A stretch of 63,243 nt of DNA from Akkermansiaceae bacterium (GTDB lineage Bacteria > Verrucomicrobiota > Verrucomicrobiia > Verrucomicrobiales > Akkermansiaceae), in assembly GCA_903827375.1 (NCBI GenBank), contig CAIKHZ010000177.1, forward strand, positions 1 through 63,243, in the 5' to 3' direction. Positions 1 through 8,660 of this stretch are shown here, one piece after another (positions within the stretch are counted from its first letter, which is position 1; every line of letters starts with the position of its first letter). The notes below the pieces were generated by a model that ran no database searches, had not been told where the DNA came from, and worked only from the letters and a program-made list of their open reading frames with translations. A program made the position numbers and the translations under genes.

Positions 1-123
1 CACCGATTCACAAACCATTCCTCCGACTATTGGATTCTCGAATCAGAATGGCAAGACCGACAACGCTCAGCCTAGAGCCTGTCGGCTTGACAGCTAAGCC
101 CAGCGAGCCATGCTGTTGGGGAC

Positions 124-1065
124 ATGGCACATTTTCTTGATCCGCGCAGTGACTTGGTATTCAAGCGGATTTTCGGTGAGCACCCGGAGATTTTGCGGAA
201 TTTCCTCAACGGGATGTTGCCGTTTGCGGACGAGAGTCAGTACATCGCCTCGCTGGAGTATTTGCCCAGCGAGCAGGTGCCGGACATCCCGATCATCAAG
301 AACAGCATCGTTGATGTGCGCTGCAAAGATGCCAGCGGTCGCCAGTTCATCGTGGAAATGCAGATGCAGTGGACCGGCTCGTTTCTCCAACGAGTGCTCT
401 TCAACGCTAGCAAAGCCTACGTGCGCCAGTTGGAAAAAAGCGAGAGCTACGATCTGCTCTGCCCGGTCTGGGGCTTGAGCCTGCTAGATGCCACCTTTGA
501 TGCCGATCCAGACGCCTACTACCACGACTATCAGATTGTGGAAACCGGCAACCCGCAGCGAGTGCTTGAGGGTTTGCGCCTGATCTTCGTGGAATTGCCC
601 AAATACCGCGAAACCAACCCGCAGGACGCTCGAAAACTGCGCTGGGCTTGGCTCAAATTCCTGCGGGAAGCTGGGGATGCAGGTAGTCAGGGGCATCTTT
701 CAGTGGAAGAATTCAGCGCTCAGGTCGGGATCAACGAGCCGCTGCGCCAAGCCCTGGGCATCGCCAAGGAATGCGGCTTCACACGCGAACAACTCGCCCT
801 CTATGACGGATTCTGGGACGCCGTGAGGATCGAGCGCAGCCTGTTGAGCGGGAAATTCGCCGAGGGGAAGGCAGAGGGGAAGGCAGAGGGGAAGGCCGAA
901 GGGAAGGCAGAGGGGCTGGCCGAAGGGAAGGCAGAGGGGCTGGCCGAAGGCAAAGCAGAGGCCCTGTTGGCAGCGGCGGCGGGAATGAAAGCGGCACGCA
1001 TCCCAGCCGAGACAATCGCCCTCATTACAGGACTGCCGATGGAGGAGATGGGTGTGGAAAATTGA
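124..1065 (+). CDS. Rpn/YhgA-like PD-(D/E)XK nuclease (transposase-like)
   Basis: The 313-residue product opens with LDPRSDLVFKRIFGE and continues with a D-x-x-x(6)-F-I-V-E-M-Q-M-Q core near residues 65-80. This is the usual signature of the Rpn/PDDEXK_2 recombination-promoting nuclease family, often annotated as 'putative transposase'. The catalytic acidic pair would lie in IVDVRCKD and IVEMQMQ. Family members cut DNA and promote RecA-independent recombination; activity here is inferred. Residues about 245-280 are a tandem AEGK/AEGL repeat, followed by a short helical tail ending LPMEEMGVEN, a common arrangement in these proteins. The ATG at 124 is chosen because the family N-terminus starts there. 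No inverted repeats or partner ORF mark it as a complete transposon. Confidence 0.85.
   Translation: MAHFLDPRSDLVFKRIFGEHPEILRNFLNGMLPFADESQYIASLEYLPSEQVPDIPIIKNSIVDVRCKDASGRQFIVEMQMQWTGSFLQRVLFNASKAYVRQLEKSESYDLLCPVWGLSLLDATFDADPDAYYHDYQIVETGNPQRVLEGLRLIFVELPKYRETNPQDARKLRWAWLKFLREAGDAGSQGHLSVEEFSAQVGINEPLRQALGIAKECGFTREQLALYDGFWDAVRIERSLLSGKFAEGKAEGKAEGKAEGKAEGLAEGKAEGLAEGKAEALLAAAAGMKAARIPAETIALITGLPMEEMGVEN
860..963 (+). repeat. 12-bp tandem repeat encoding AEGK/AEGL
   Basis: About eight imperfect copies of a 12-bp unit (GCAGAGGGGAAG and variants with GCCGAAGGG or GGGCTG) lie in frame inside the Rpn-like nuclease gene. The unit length is a multiple of three, so gain or loss of copies would keep the frame. 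The antisense strand reads as long Pro/Ser-rich open frames that are artefacts of this repeat. Confidence 0.85.
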
Positions 1066-1149
1066 GGAACTTGGGCTGTGAAGCGGGTTCTCGGCGAGCT
1101 GGAGCTCGGAGTTCCCGCAGCATGTTCTTCGGGAGGTTCATTGCCGGGG

Positions 1150-1890
1150 TCACCACTCCAAGCCCGAGGCCGGGCGACGGCTCTCATTGCGCCGCTCCTT
1201 GACGATTTTTCCGTCCGAAAGGAACAACACCCGGTCGGCCATCTCCGCCATCACCGCATTGTGGGTGATGATGACGGTGAGCGTGCCCAAATCACGGTTG
1301 ATCCGCTCGATCGCCTCCAACACCGTGATGCCTGTGGTCACGTCTAACGCCCCGGTTGGCTCGTCGCACAACAGCACTTCCGGCCGCTTGGCAATTGCCC
1401 GCGCTATGGCCACCCGCTGCTGTTCGCCACCAGAAAGTTGCGACGGAAAATGGTCCATCCGCGCCTGCAACCCAACCATCGCCAAGGCCTCCTCCGGTGC
1501 CATCGGATCGTTGGCAATCCCGGTGATCAACGCCACGTTTTCCCGCGCTGTGAGGCTCGGAATCAAATTGTAAAATTGAAACACGAAGCCCACGCAATTG
1601 CGGCGGAACAAAGTGAGCGTATTCTCGTCGGCACCGTCTAGCGCCCAGCCCTTGTAACTGAGCTCACCGGACGTCGCCACATCCAACCCTCCGAGGATGT
1701 TGAGAAGAGTGGACTTGCCGCTGCCCGAAGGCCCAAGCAAGACAACCAACTCGCCCGCATCCAGCGCGACATTCACCCCGTGAAGTGCCACCACTTCGAC
1801 CTCTCCGGTGTGGTAAACCTTGCGCAGCCCGCTTGCCACAAACACACCCCTCCCGCGCAGCGGTGGTGGAAGCAAAGGAGGGGCGTTCAT
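1150..1890 (-). CDS. ABC transporter ATP-binding protein, LolD/MacB type
   Basis: This is a single ATPase domain of about 246 residues. It has Walker [10 protein letters not shown], signature LSGGEQQR, Walker [10 protein letters not shown] and a switch His in TVIITHN. The closest recognisable group is the MacB/LolD/FtsE-like class that powers lipoprotein release or macrolide/peptide export. No permease lies beside it, so the substrate is unknown and the partner must be encoded elsewhere. The ATG at 1890 is used. A GTG about 15 residues further in, preceded by a purine-rich GGGAGGGG, is an equally good start and would match the usual family N-terminus better, because the first residues ([12 protein letters not shown]) look non-conserved. 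Confidence 0.85.
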   Translation of the reverse strand: MNAPPLLPPPLRGRGVFVASGLRKVYHTGEVEVVALHGVNVALDAGELVVLLGPSGSGKSTLLNILGGLDVATSGELSYKGWALDGADENTLTLFRRNCVGFVFQFYNLIPSLTARENVALITGIANDPMAPEEALAMVGLQARMDHFPSQLSGGEQQRVAIARAIAKRPEVLLCDEPTGALDVTTGITVLEAIERINRDLGTLTVIITHNAVMAEMADRVLFLSDGKIVKERRNESRRPASGLEW

Positions 1891-2453
1891 GTGGCGCAGC
1901 CAGCTTAGCCGCCGCCAGCTAATGCACAATTCTTTCCCGCAGCGATTCAGCAAACCTGAGAAAAATTGCCGCGCTCAATGCTCTTCATGCAGCCCCCACG
2001 TCCACACTCATTTCATCTCGAACTAGCGCTCAAATCCTCCCCTGCATTCCGTTCATTTTTCCAACCCTCGTCAGCTCACTTCCCGGAGAGGCGGATCCCT
2101 AACACACCCATCATCTCCACTCATCCTTGCCATTCCGGGACTCCTTAATTTCATATCAGCTTTGAATTCAATCGCATGCGAAAATCCCCCGCCCAGCAAC
2201 CGGTTCGATCCTTCAGGGAAGCTAAGCATTTGGCGGGTCAAGCACAAAAAAAAATGCCCTTGTGGAACCCCTGTGGAAAGGGCCACAGACGCAATTTATG
2301 TTAGAGCCCGCTAAAATAGTTTTCACTTGGTCATTCACACCGTTCAGTCTTGGCCTCGCACCAGATCTTCGACCCCGCGTGGGGCTAGAAATCTAAGCGA
2401 ACGGCTCTCTCACTCTGCACAATTCTCACCTTCATACCTCTCCTCGATTGCTC
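1891..2453. other. non-coding region upstream of dnaA, possible oriC
   Basis: About 560 bases without a supportable gene separate the divergent ABC ATPase and dnaA. Around 2255-2285 there are two DnaA-box-like words on one strand, TTGTGGAAC and CTGTGGAAA, then CCACAGA. None is a perfect TTATCCACA. An A-tract (nine A) sits at about 2246 and an AT-rich stretch with TAAAATAG at about 2309. A dnaA-adjacent non-coding region is the commonest place for a bacterial oriC, but the box evidence here is weak. Confidence 0.3.
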
Positions 2454-3893
2454 ATGGCCCCAACGACAAAACCCACCCCAGGCGACTCAGACTCCGAAGG
2501 CCCCCAATCAGCCGACAGCCACCGCTGGGACGCGGTCTGCACGGAACTGCGGGCCTCGGTGGGGAGTGATGCGTTCCAGCGCTGGTTTCGCGCCGCCCGC
2601 TGGGTCGGCCACCAGGATGGCATCGCCTCAGTCAGCGTCCCTGGCGAGATCCACCAAGTCTGGATAGAAACCAACTATTTGCCAGAATTGGCGATGGCCG
2701 TCAACAGCATCTACGAGGGCGTCCGCGAGGTGCGTGTCGTCCTCGCCGCCGCCGCCCCTGAGCCCGGCGCGAGCGTCTCCGACGAGCCAACGTCCGACGG
2801 CCCGTCCTACCCGCATACCGGGGCTCGCGCCAAATCGCTGGAAGGCGAGGCGCTAGATAAGCGCGTCAAAAACGCCGGGCTGAATCCATCCCACACATTT
2901 GCAAGCTTTGTAGTTGGGGCGAATAACCAATTCGCCCATGCCGCCTGCGAGGCGGTGGCCAAAAAGAGCGGCATCGGCTACAACCCGCTTTTCATCCACG
3001 GAAATTCGGGGCTGGGCAAGACCCACCTGATGCAAGCCATCGGCCAGGAATGGCTCCGCCGCCTTCCCGGGTCCCGCGTCGTTTACCTGACGTGCGAGCG
3101 CTTCACCAACGAATTCATCGACGCGGTGCGCCGTGGCGACATTGAAAAATTCCGCCGCCGCTACCGCCACAGCGACGTGTTGCTTATCGACGACGTGCAA
3201 TTTCTCGCTGGCAAGGAGCGCTCACAGGAGGAATTTTTCCACACATTCAACACCCTGTTAGATGGACGCAACCAGGTGATCCTGACCTCCGACCGGCCGG
3301 CCTGCGAAATCAAGAGCCTCGAACCGCGGCTCATTTCGCGCTTCGAGTGTGGCCTGACGGTGGAGATGCAGCCGCCTCTGATGGAAACGCGCATGGCCAT
3401 CCTCAAACGCAAGTCTGCCGATTGGAAAGTGCGCGTCGATGAAACCGTCCTTCAATTCCTCGCCGAAAATATCTGCACCAACGTCCGCCGCCTCGAAGGA
3501 GCCCTCATGCGTGTGGCCACCTTCGCCTCCCTCGCCGGTGAAAGCGTCACCGTCGAAAAAGTCGAACACCTGCTGCGCGACCTCATCCGCGAGGAAGCCA
3601 GTCGCCAAATCAGCATCGACACGATTCAAAAAGCCGTGGCCGAACACTACGATGTGCGCCTTGCCGACATGACCAGCCGCCGCCGTCCCGCCAGCATCGC
3701 ATTTCCCCGCCAAGTTGCCATGTACCTGAGCCGCACCCTCACCAAAGGCTCGCTCATGGAGATTGGCGAGGCCTTCGGCGGCCGCGATCACGGCACGGTC
3801 ATCCACGCCTGCAAAAAGGTTCACGCTCAGGTAGCACAGGCCCCCGGCCTCAAGGAAACCCTTGCCCGCATCGAGTCCCTGTTGCGCCGCTAA
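2454..3893 (+). CDS. dnaA: chromosomal replication initiator DnaA
   Basis: DnaA binds origin DNA boxes, melts the origin as an ATP-bound filament and loads the helicase. The 479-residue product shows domain I at about 20-95, a variable acidic linker, then the AAA+ domain: Walker A GNSGLGKT at 183-190, Walker B LLIDDVQFL with D246/D247, and a sensor-region arginine motif LISRFECG. The C-terminal DnaA-box binding domain carries SRRRPASIAFPRQVAMYL and the GGRDHGTVIHA signature. The length is typical. A TTG two codons upstream (2448) is possible, but ATG 2454 is preferred. No Shine-Dalgarno sequence is evident. dnaN follows 111 bp later in the same direction, the usual order. Confidence 0.98.
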   Translation: MAPTTKPTPGDSDSEGPQSADSHRWDAVCTELRASVGSDAFQRWFRAARWVGHQDGIASVSVPGEIHQVWIETNYLPELAMAVNSIYEGVREVRVVLAAAAPEPGASVSDEPTSDGPSYPHTGARAKSLEGEALDKRVKNAGLNPSHTFASFVVGANNQFAHAACEAVAKKSGIGYNPLFIHGNSGLGKTHLMQAIGQEWLRRLPGSRVVYLTCERFTNEFIDAVRRGDIEKFRRRYRHSDVLLIDDVQFLAGKERSQEEFFHTFNTLLDGRNQVILTSDRPACEIKSLEPRLISRFECGLTVEMQPPLMETRMAILKRKSADWKVRVDETVLQFLAENICTNVRRLEGALMRVATFASLAGESVTVEKVEHLLRDLIREEASRQISIDTIQKAVAEHYDVRLADMTSRRRPASIAFPRQVAMYLSRTLTKGSLMEIGEAFGGRDHGTVIHACKKVHAQVAQAPGLKETLARIESLLRR

Positions 3894-3932
3894 GATAAAA
3901 AAAATCCGCCAATCCTGGAAAAGTTATTTCGG

Positions 3933-3945
3933 ATTCTTAAAGAAT
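3933..3945. promoter_or_regulatory. 13-bp palindrome between dnaA and dnaN
   Basis: ATTCTT-A-AAGAAT is a perfect inverted repeat in the 111-bp gap between dnaA and dnaN. It is too weak and lacks a T-run, so it is not an intrinsic terminator. It could be an operator or chance. Confidence 0.25.
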
Positions 3946-4004
3946 GCTTGCCAAATGGGTCGGAAAGCCGGAACTTCCTCGCAACTCACTACGGGTAAAC
4001 ACCA

Positions 4005-5102
4005 ATGAAGTTTCGTATCTCCAAAGAAGCATTTCTCGACGGCCTGCAAAAAGTCCAGCATGTTGTGAGCTCGCGCACCACCCTGCCGATCCTTTCCAAC
4101 GTGCTCATCGTTGCCAAGGGCGGCCGCATTCAATTTACCACCACCGACCTCGACGTGGGCATCACCGGCTCGGTAGAAGCCCAGATAGACAAGGAGGGTG
4201 CGACGACCCTGCCGGCACGGCGTTTGGTGAGCATTGTGCGCGAATTGCCGACCAGCGAGATTGAAGTGTCTGTGGATGCCAAAAACCACGCATCCATCCG
4301 CAGCGGTCCGGCATTTTTCAAAATCATTGGTTTGAGCGACTCGGAATTTCCGCCGCTACCTGATTTTCAAGGTTCCAAGGAGTTTCGCATTCCGCAAGTC
4401 GTTCTGCGCGACGGATTGCGAAAAACCGCCTATGCCATCTCCTCGGACGAGACTCGCTACGTCCTCAATGGCATCTTCGCCTCCTTTCATGATGGCAAAA
4501 TGACCCTAGTGGCCACCGATGGCCGCCGCCTCGCCATGGTCGATAGCGACCTGGAATTCCCGGCCTCCCACGAAACCGACGTGATTATCCCGACCAAGGC
4601 GGTGCAGGAACTTCAGCGCCTGCTCGGCGACACCGGCGAAGTCATCGTCAAGCTCACCGACAACCAGGTTTCCTTCACCATCGGCGACAGTCTGCTGGCT
4701 AGCAAACTCATCGAGGGCAACTACCCGAACTATCGCCAAGTCATCCCCGGCGACGCCCTCGAGCGCGTCGTCATCTCCCGCGAAGCCTTGCTCGAAACCG
4801 TCCGCCGCGTGTCGTTGCTCGCCTCCGATAAATCCAACTCGGTCAAACTCGTCTTCAGCGAGAACCAAATCGAGGTCACCGCAAACTCGCCCGACGTCGG
4901 CGAAGCCCAAGAGTCAATGGATGTCATCTATCAGGGGAAGCCCATGCAAATCGCCTTCAACCCGGAATTCCTCCAAGCCCCACTGCGGGCGCTGGAAACC
5001 AATGACGTGTACCTCGATCTCATTGACGAAATGAGTCCCGGGGTGCTGCGCATCGAAGGCACATTTCTCTATGTGCTCATGCCGATGCGTGTGACCCATT
5101 GA
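4005..5102 (+). CDS. dnaN: DNA polymerase III beta subunit (sliding clamp)
   Basis: The 365-residue product has the three-domain beta-clamp layout and length. It starts MKFRISKEAFLDGLQKVQHVVSSRTTLPILSNVLI, carries domain 2 from about residue 125 (RDGLRKTAYAISSDETRYVLNGI and TDGRRLAM), and ends with the family-typical VLMPMRV near the C-terminus. It tethers the polymerase and recruits mismatch repair and other factors through its hydrophobic pocket. It lies directly downstream of dnaA, the conserved arrangement. Confidence 0.98.
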   Translation: MKFRISKEAFLDGLQKVQHVVSSRTTLPILSNVLIVAKGGRIQFTTTDLDVGITGSVEAQIDKEGATTLPARRLVSIVRELPTSEIEVSVDAKNHASIRSGPAFFKIIGLSDSEFPPLPDFQGSKEFRIPQVVLRDGLRKTAYAISSDETRYVLNGIFASFHDGKMTLVATDGRRLAMVDSDLEFPASHETDVIIPTKAVQELQRLLGDTGEVIVKLTDNQVSFTIGDSLLASKLIEGNYPNYRQVIPGDALERVVISREALLETVRRVSLLASDKSNSVKLVFSENQIEVTANSPDVGEAQESMDVIYQGKPMQIAFNPEFLQAPLRALETNDVYLDLIDEMSPGVLRIEGTFLYVLMPMRVTH

Positions 5103-5108
5103 ATTTGC

Positions 5109-5137
5109 TTGGCAACACTCATGGTGGGTGCTAGTTT
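5109..5137 (+). promoter_or_regulatory. sigma70-like promoter for usp, near-leaderless
   Basis: A TTGGCA box (5109-5114), a 17-bp spacer and a TAGTTT box (5132-5137) end only nine bases before the usp ATG at 5147. Transcription would start about three bases before the start codon, so the mRNA would have almost no leader. Inferred by eye from consensus similarity. Confidence 0.4.
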
Positions 5138-5146
5138 TCACGTGTT

Positions 5147-5599
5147 ATGAAAACTATAGTAGCTGCAGTTGATTTTTCGAATGCCACGCCCGGAGTCTTG
5201 GAAATGGCTGGCAGTCTGGCCAAGGCCTACGGCGCACAACTTCATCTCCTGCACGTCATCGAACAGGAGCCCACCTACACCGCCTACGGATTCACGCCTG
5301 ACGAATACCCGGTTCTTCATGAGTTTCAAGAGGAAGCTAAACGCCGCGCCGCCAGCAAACTCGAGGAATTGCTAGCCAGCTGCACCGGCACTCTGCCGGG
5401 CACTAGCGTCCACCTCATCGAAGACAGCCCGCTCCGCGGCATCATCACCTATATCAAACAAATCAACGCCGACCTGCTGGTCCTCGGCTCCCACGGGCAT
5501 GGCGTGGTCGTCTCGCTGCTCCTCGGTAGCGTCGCCGAGGGCATGGTTCGCAAGTCCGTTGTCCCCACCCTCGTCGTACCTGCCCCCACTCCGGTTTGA
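5147..5599 (+). CDS. universal stress protein, UspA family
   Basis: The 150-residue single-domain product begins KTIVAAVDFS and ends with the nucleotide-binding signature G-x2-G-x9-G-(S/T) in LGSHGHGVVVSLLLGSVAEGMV, followed by VPTLVVP. The ATP-binding type of Usp is therefore predicted. The cytoplasmic dimer is usually induced in stasis or starvation; the target here is unknown. It follows dnaN by 44 bp but has its own promoter candidate. Its stop lies 13 bp before the start of the primase-helicase-nuclease gene, suggesting co-transcription. Confidence 0.92.
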   Translation: MKTIVAAVDFSNATPGVLEMAGSLAKAYGAQLHLLHVIEQEPTYTAYGFTPDEYPVLHEFQEEAKRRAASKLEELLASCTGTLPGTSVHLIEDSPLRGIITYIKQINADLLVLGSHGHGVVVSLLLGSVAEGMVRKSVVPTLVVPAPTPV

Positions 5600-5612
5600 C
5601 CGCAGCCAGCCC

Positions 5613-8468
5613 ATGCCACTTTCAAAGTTGCCGTGCGGCGAGGTGGCGAGTGCCAGGCATGAGGGACTCGACCGCACGTCGGCGGTGGCGGAGAAGGTCG
5701 GGTTGTTCCGGGCCTTGTTTCGGGGCCGCGAGGAGGTCTATGCGCGGCGCTTTACCAGCACCAAAACAGGCCGCGCCGGCTATCAACCGGTGTGTGGCAA
5801 TGAATGGATGCAAGGAGTGTGCGAAAAGCCGCGGATCCGCTGCAGCGAGTGCTCCTGTCAGCGATTTCTGCCCGTGAGCGACCATGTGCTGCGCTGGCAT
5901 TTGTCGGGCGCAGACGAGCGGGGCCGAGAGTTTGTGATGGGCCTCTATCCGATGTTGCTGGATGAACGCTGCTGGTTGCTGGCGGCTGACTTCGACGGCG
6001 ACCATTGGTGGGAGGACGCCAAAGCGGTCAGCGAAACGTGCCGGGCACTGGACCTGCCGGTGGTGCTGGAAAGGTCGCGCTCGGGCAACGGCGGGCACCT
6101 GTGGTGGTTTTTCACCGAGGCGGTGACGGCGGTGCTGGCTCGCAAGTTAGGGGCGCATCTGCTCACCGAGACGATGGAGCGCAGGCCGGAGATTGGGCTG
6201 CGCTCGTATGACCGGTTTTTTCCTAACCAAGACACATTGCCGCAGGGAGGGTTTGGCAATTTGATAGCACTGCCGTTGCAAAAAGCCGCGCGGGACGCCG
6301 GCAACAGTGTGTTTGTTGACGAGCACGGCGTGCCGTTCGAGGATCAATGGGCGTTTCTAGCAAGTATCGAGCGCATCACCCCCAAACGCTTGGAGGCCAT
6401 CGTCACGGCCGCCGAGGGCCGCGGCCGCATCATCGGCGTGCGCCTGGCCAGTGCCGATGAGGACGATCCAGAACCGTGGTTGGCACCTCCGTCACGCCGA
6501 CTTAAAAACCCGCCGAAGGGGGAGGCTCCGGCGAGCCTGGAAGTGGTGTTAGGTGACCAACTCTACCTGCCCAAAGCCGGACTAGGCCCAGCACTTCGCA
6601 ACGCTCTGCTGCGCTTGGCGGCGTTTCAAAATCCGGAATACTACAAGGCGCAGGCGATGCGGCTGCCGACGTACGATAAGCCGCGCATTATCGGCTGCGC
6701 CGAGGATCATCCGTCGCACATTGGCCTGCCGCGCGGTTGCTACGAGGAGGCGATGGAGTTGCTGGAATCCCTGGGGACCAAGGTCACCGTTAGGGATGAG
6801 CGCTGCCACGGCCAACCGCTGGCGGTGGAATTCGGGGGCACCTTGCGCGGTGAACAACAACAGGCGGCTGCAGCCATGCTGGCCCACGACACCGGGGTGC
6901 TGGCGGCTACCACTGCCTTTGGCAAGACAGTGCTGGCGGCGTGGCTCATCGCCCAACGCCGCGTCAACACCCTGATTCTGGTGCACCGGCAGCAATTGCA
7001 GGAGCAATGGGTCGAACGCTTGTCACAGTTTCTCGGGATCCCGCCAAAGGAAATCGGCCGCTGGGGCGGCGGCCGAAAAAAACTCACCGGTAACATCGAC
7101 GTGGCATTGATCCAAAGCGTCATCCGCAAGGACGTGGTGCAGGATTTGGTAGGCGACTACGGACATTTGGTGGTGGACGAATGCCATCATCTATCAGCAA
7201 AGAGTTTTGAACTGGTGGCACGGCGGGCCAAGGCAAAATACGTCACGGGTCTATCGGCCACGGTAACCCGCAAGGATGGTCATCATCCGATCATTTTCAT
7301 GCAATGCGGGCCGGTGCGCCACAAGGTGGACGCGCGGCAACAGGCGGCGGCACGACCCTTCAACCACGAAGTATGGGTGAGATCCACCGGGCTGGTACCG
7401 GGAGGCGAACCGGCAGCCGACAAACGCGTCGAGTTTCAACGACTCTGCGACGTGCTGATGCATTCCCAGGAACGCAACCGGATGATTTGCAATGAGGTCG
7501 TCGAGGTGGTGCGTGCAGGACGTTCGCCAGTTATACTAACGGAACGAACAGAGCACTTGGATTTGCTCGCCGGAATGCTCGTTGGGGAGGTCGAGCAGGT
7601 GATTACGCTGCAAGGCGGAATGGGCCGCAAGGCGTTGCTGGCGGCACTGGAACGGGCACGGGCAATCCCACCCGATCAAGGCCGCGTGCTGCTGGCCACC
7701 GGGCGCTTTCTCGGCGAAGGCTTTGATGACGCACGACTGGACACACTTTTCCTAACAATGCCAGTGTCTTGGCACGGCACCATCGCTCAATACGTCGGTC
7801 GCTTGCACAGGCTGCATGATGGCAAGCGCTGCGTGCGGGTCTATGACTACGCCGATCTGGATGTGCCGATGCTCGCGCGGATGTTTAACAAGCGTTGCGC
7901 CGGATATGAGGCGGTGGGATACTCGATTCTGATGCCCGCCAACGCCTTGCCGGGCTGGCCCGCCGACGTGCCGCTGCCGGTGGACGCCCGCTGGAAACAG
8001 GACTATGCGGCGAGCGTTCTCCGCTTGATCCACGACGGAGTGGACCGGCCGCTTGCCCGACTCTTTGTGCATGCCACCACCACGCCCGATGCAGGTGCCG
8101 AGGGCGCTGATCGGGCCCGCAGCGCCAGTGAGGCATTTTTCTATCGCCGCCTCGAATCTCTGCCAGACATGACTGGTGTGTTCCGGCTCAACACCCGGCT
8201 GCCAATCCCCTTTGACGAACGTGGCGAAATGGAAGTGGATTTGTTAGCTGCGGCAGCTCGCCTGGTCATCGAAATTGATGGTGGCCAACACTTGGGAGAC
8301 GCTGACGCCTGGCGGCGCGACCGGCGCAAAGATGCGGCGTTGCAAGCCAACGGCTATTTTGTCTTGCGCTTTCTCGCCGCCGACCTCGGCCAGCACTTGG
8401 ACGCGGTGCTCGATACGGTGCTGCGCAACCTGGCCTATCTACGGCGCAATGCGAGTTCATCCGCTTAA
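5613..8468 (+). CDS. AEP primase (TOTE-type) + SF2 helicase + DUF559-like nuclease fusion
   Basis: From ATG 5613 the product has 951 residues in three parts. Residues about 20-310 resemble the archaeo-eukaryotic primase domain named for TOTE conflict systems: a Cys cluster (C61, C70, C77, C80, C82), DFDGD with D126/D128, SGNGGHLWW with H162, and SYDRFFP with D200. Residues about 415-800 are a superfamily 2 helicase: AFGKT at 435-439, DECHH at 522-526, SATVTRKDG and QYVGRLHR at 726-733. Residues about 840-945 resemble a DUF559/Vsr-like nuclease: D876, VIEIDGGQH with E887/D889, then DRRKDAALQANGYFVLRF. The annotated open frame begins further upstream inside usp, but that extension is not protein-like. 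Role inferred: DNA repair or anti-phage defence. No partner gene is visible apart from usp. Confidence 0.85.
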   Translation: MPLSKLPCGEVASARHEGLDRTSAVAEKVGLFRALFRGREEVYARRFTSTKTGRAGYQPVCGNEWMQGVCEKPRIRCSECSCQRFLPVSDHVLRWHLSGADERGREFVMGLYPMLLDERCWLLAADFDGDHWWEDAKAVSETCRALDLPVVLERSRSGNGGHLWWFFTEAVTAVLARKLGAHLLTETMERRPEIGLRSYDRFFPNQDTLPQGGFGNLIALPLQKAARDAGNSVFVDEHGVPFEDQWAFLASIERITPKRLEAIVTAAEGRGRIIGVRLASADEDDPEPWLAPPSRRLKNPPKGEAPASLEVVLGDQLYLPKAGLGPALRNALLRLAAFQNPEYYKAQAMRLPTYDKPRIIGCAEDHPSHIGLPRGCYEEAMELLESLGTKVTVRDERCHGQPLAVEFGGTLRGEQQQAAAAMLAHDTGVLAATTAFGKTVLAAWLIAQRRVNTLILVHRQQLQEQWVERLSQFLGIPPKEIGRWGGGRKKLTGNIDVALIQSVIRKDVVQDLVGDYGHLVVDECHHLSAKSFELVARRAKAKYVTGLSATVTRKDGHHPIIFMQCGPVRHKVDARQQAAARPFNHEVWVRSTGLVPGGEPAADKRVEFQRLCDVLMHSQERNRMICNEVVEVVRAGRSPVILTERTEHLDLLAGMLVGEVEQVITLQGGMGRKALLAALERARAIPPDQGRVLLATGRFLGEGFDDARLDTLFLTMPVSWHGTIAQYVGRLHRLHDGKRCVRVYDYADLDVPMLARMFNKRCAGYEAVGYSILMPANALPGWPADVPLPVDARWKQDYAASVLRLIHDGVDRPLARLFVHATTTPDAGAEGADRARSASEAFFYRRLESLPDMTGVFRLNTRLPIPFDERGEMEVDLLAAAARLVIEIDGGQHLGDADAWRRDRRKDAALQANGYFVLRFLAADLGQHLDAVLDTVLRNLAYLRRNASSSA

Positions 8469-8660
8469 TTTTTACGGTTCGTCAGAATTTGTTCGAATAG
8501 TTCATAGACGGCATCCCGCGTATTTGCGTATTCAAGCAGCATTTCCCTGCCCGAAATCTGTCACCTGGCCTTGCCAGCAATTTTTTTGGGAATTGACCCG
8601 GATACCCGGATGCTCGCCACATAACAATGAGGCCTTGCTATTGCGCTAGTTTGCGCTTGG
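8469..8660. other. intergenic region, no gene seen
   Basis: The 192-bp gap holds no credible ORF. A TAGTTT word at 8647-8652 stands eight bases before the downstream ATG, in the same position relative to the start codon as the usp promoter, but no good -35 box accompanies it. CCCGGATACCCGGATG near 8607 contains a short direct repeat. Confidence 0.4.

Noticed and set aside
779..1187. Antisense Pro/Ser-rich frames over the Rpn nuclease
   Set aside because: They are produced by the 12-bp repeat read backwards and have no family resemblance.
3258..3824. Long antisense frame in dnaA
   Set aside because: Shadow of GC-rich codon usage; the dnaA frame carries all conserved motifs.
5499..5612. Upstream extension of the primase-helicase open frame inside usp
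   Set aside because: The first 38 residues are Ser/Pro/Arg-rich and follow from usp codons in another frame; conserved sequence starts after ATG 5613.
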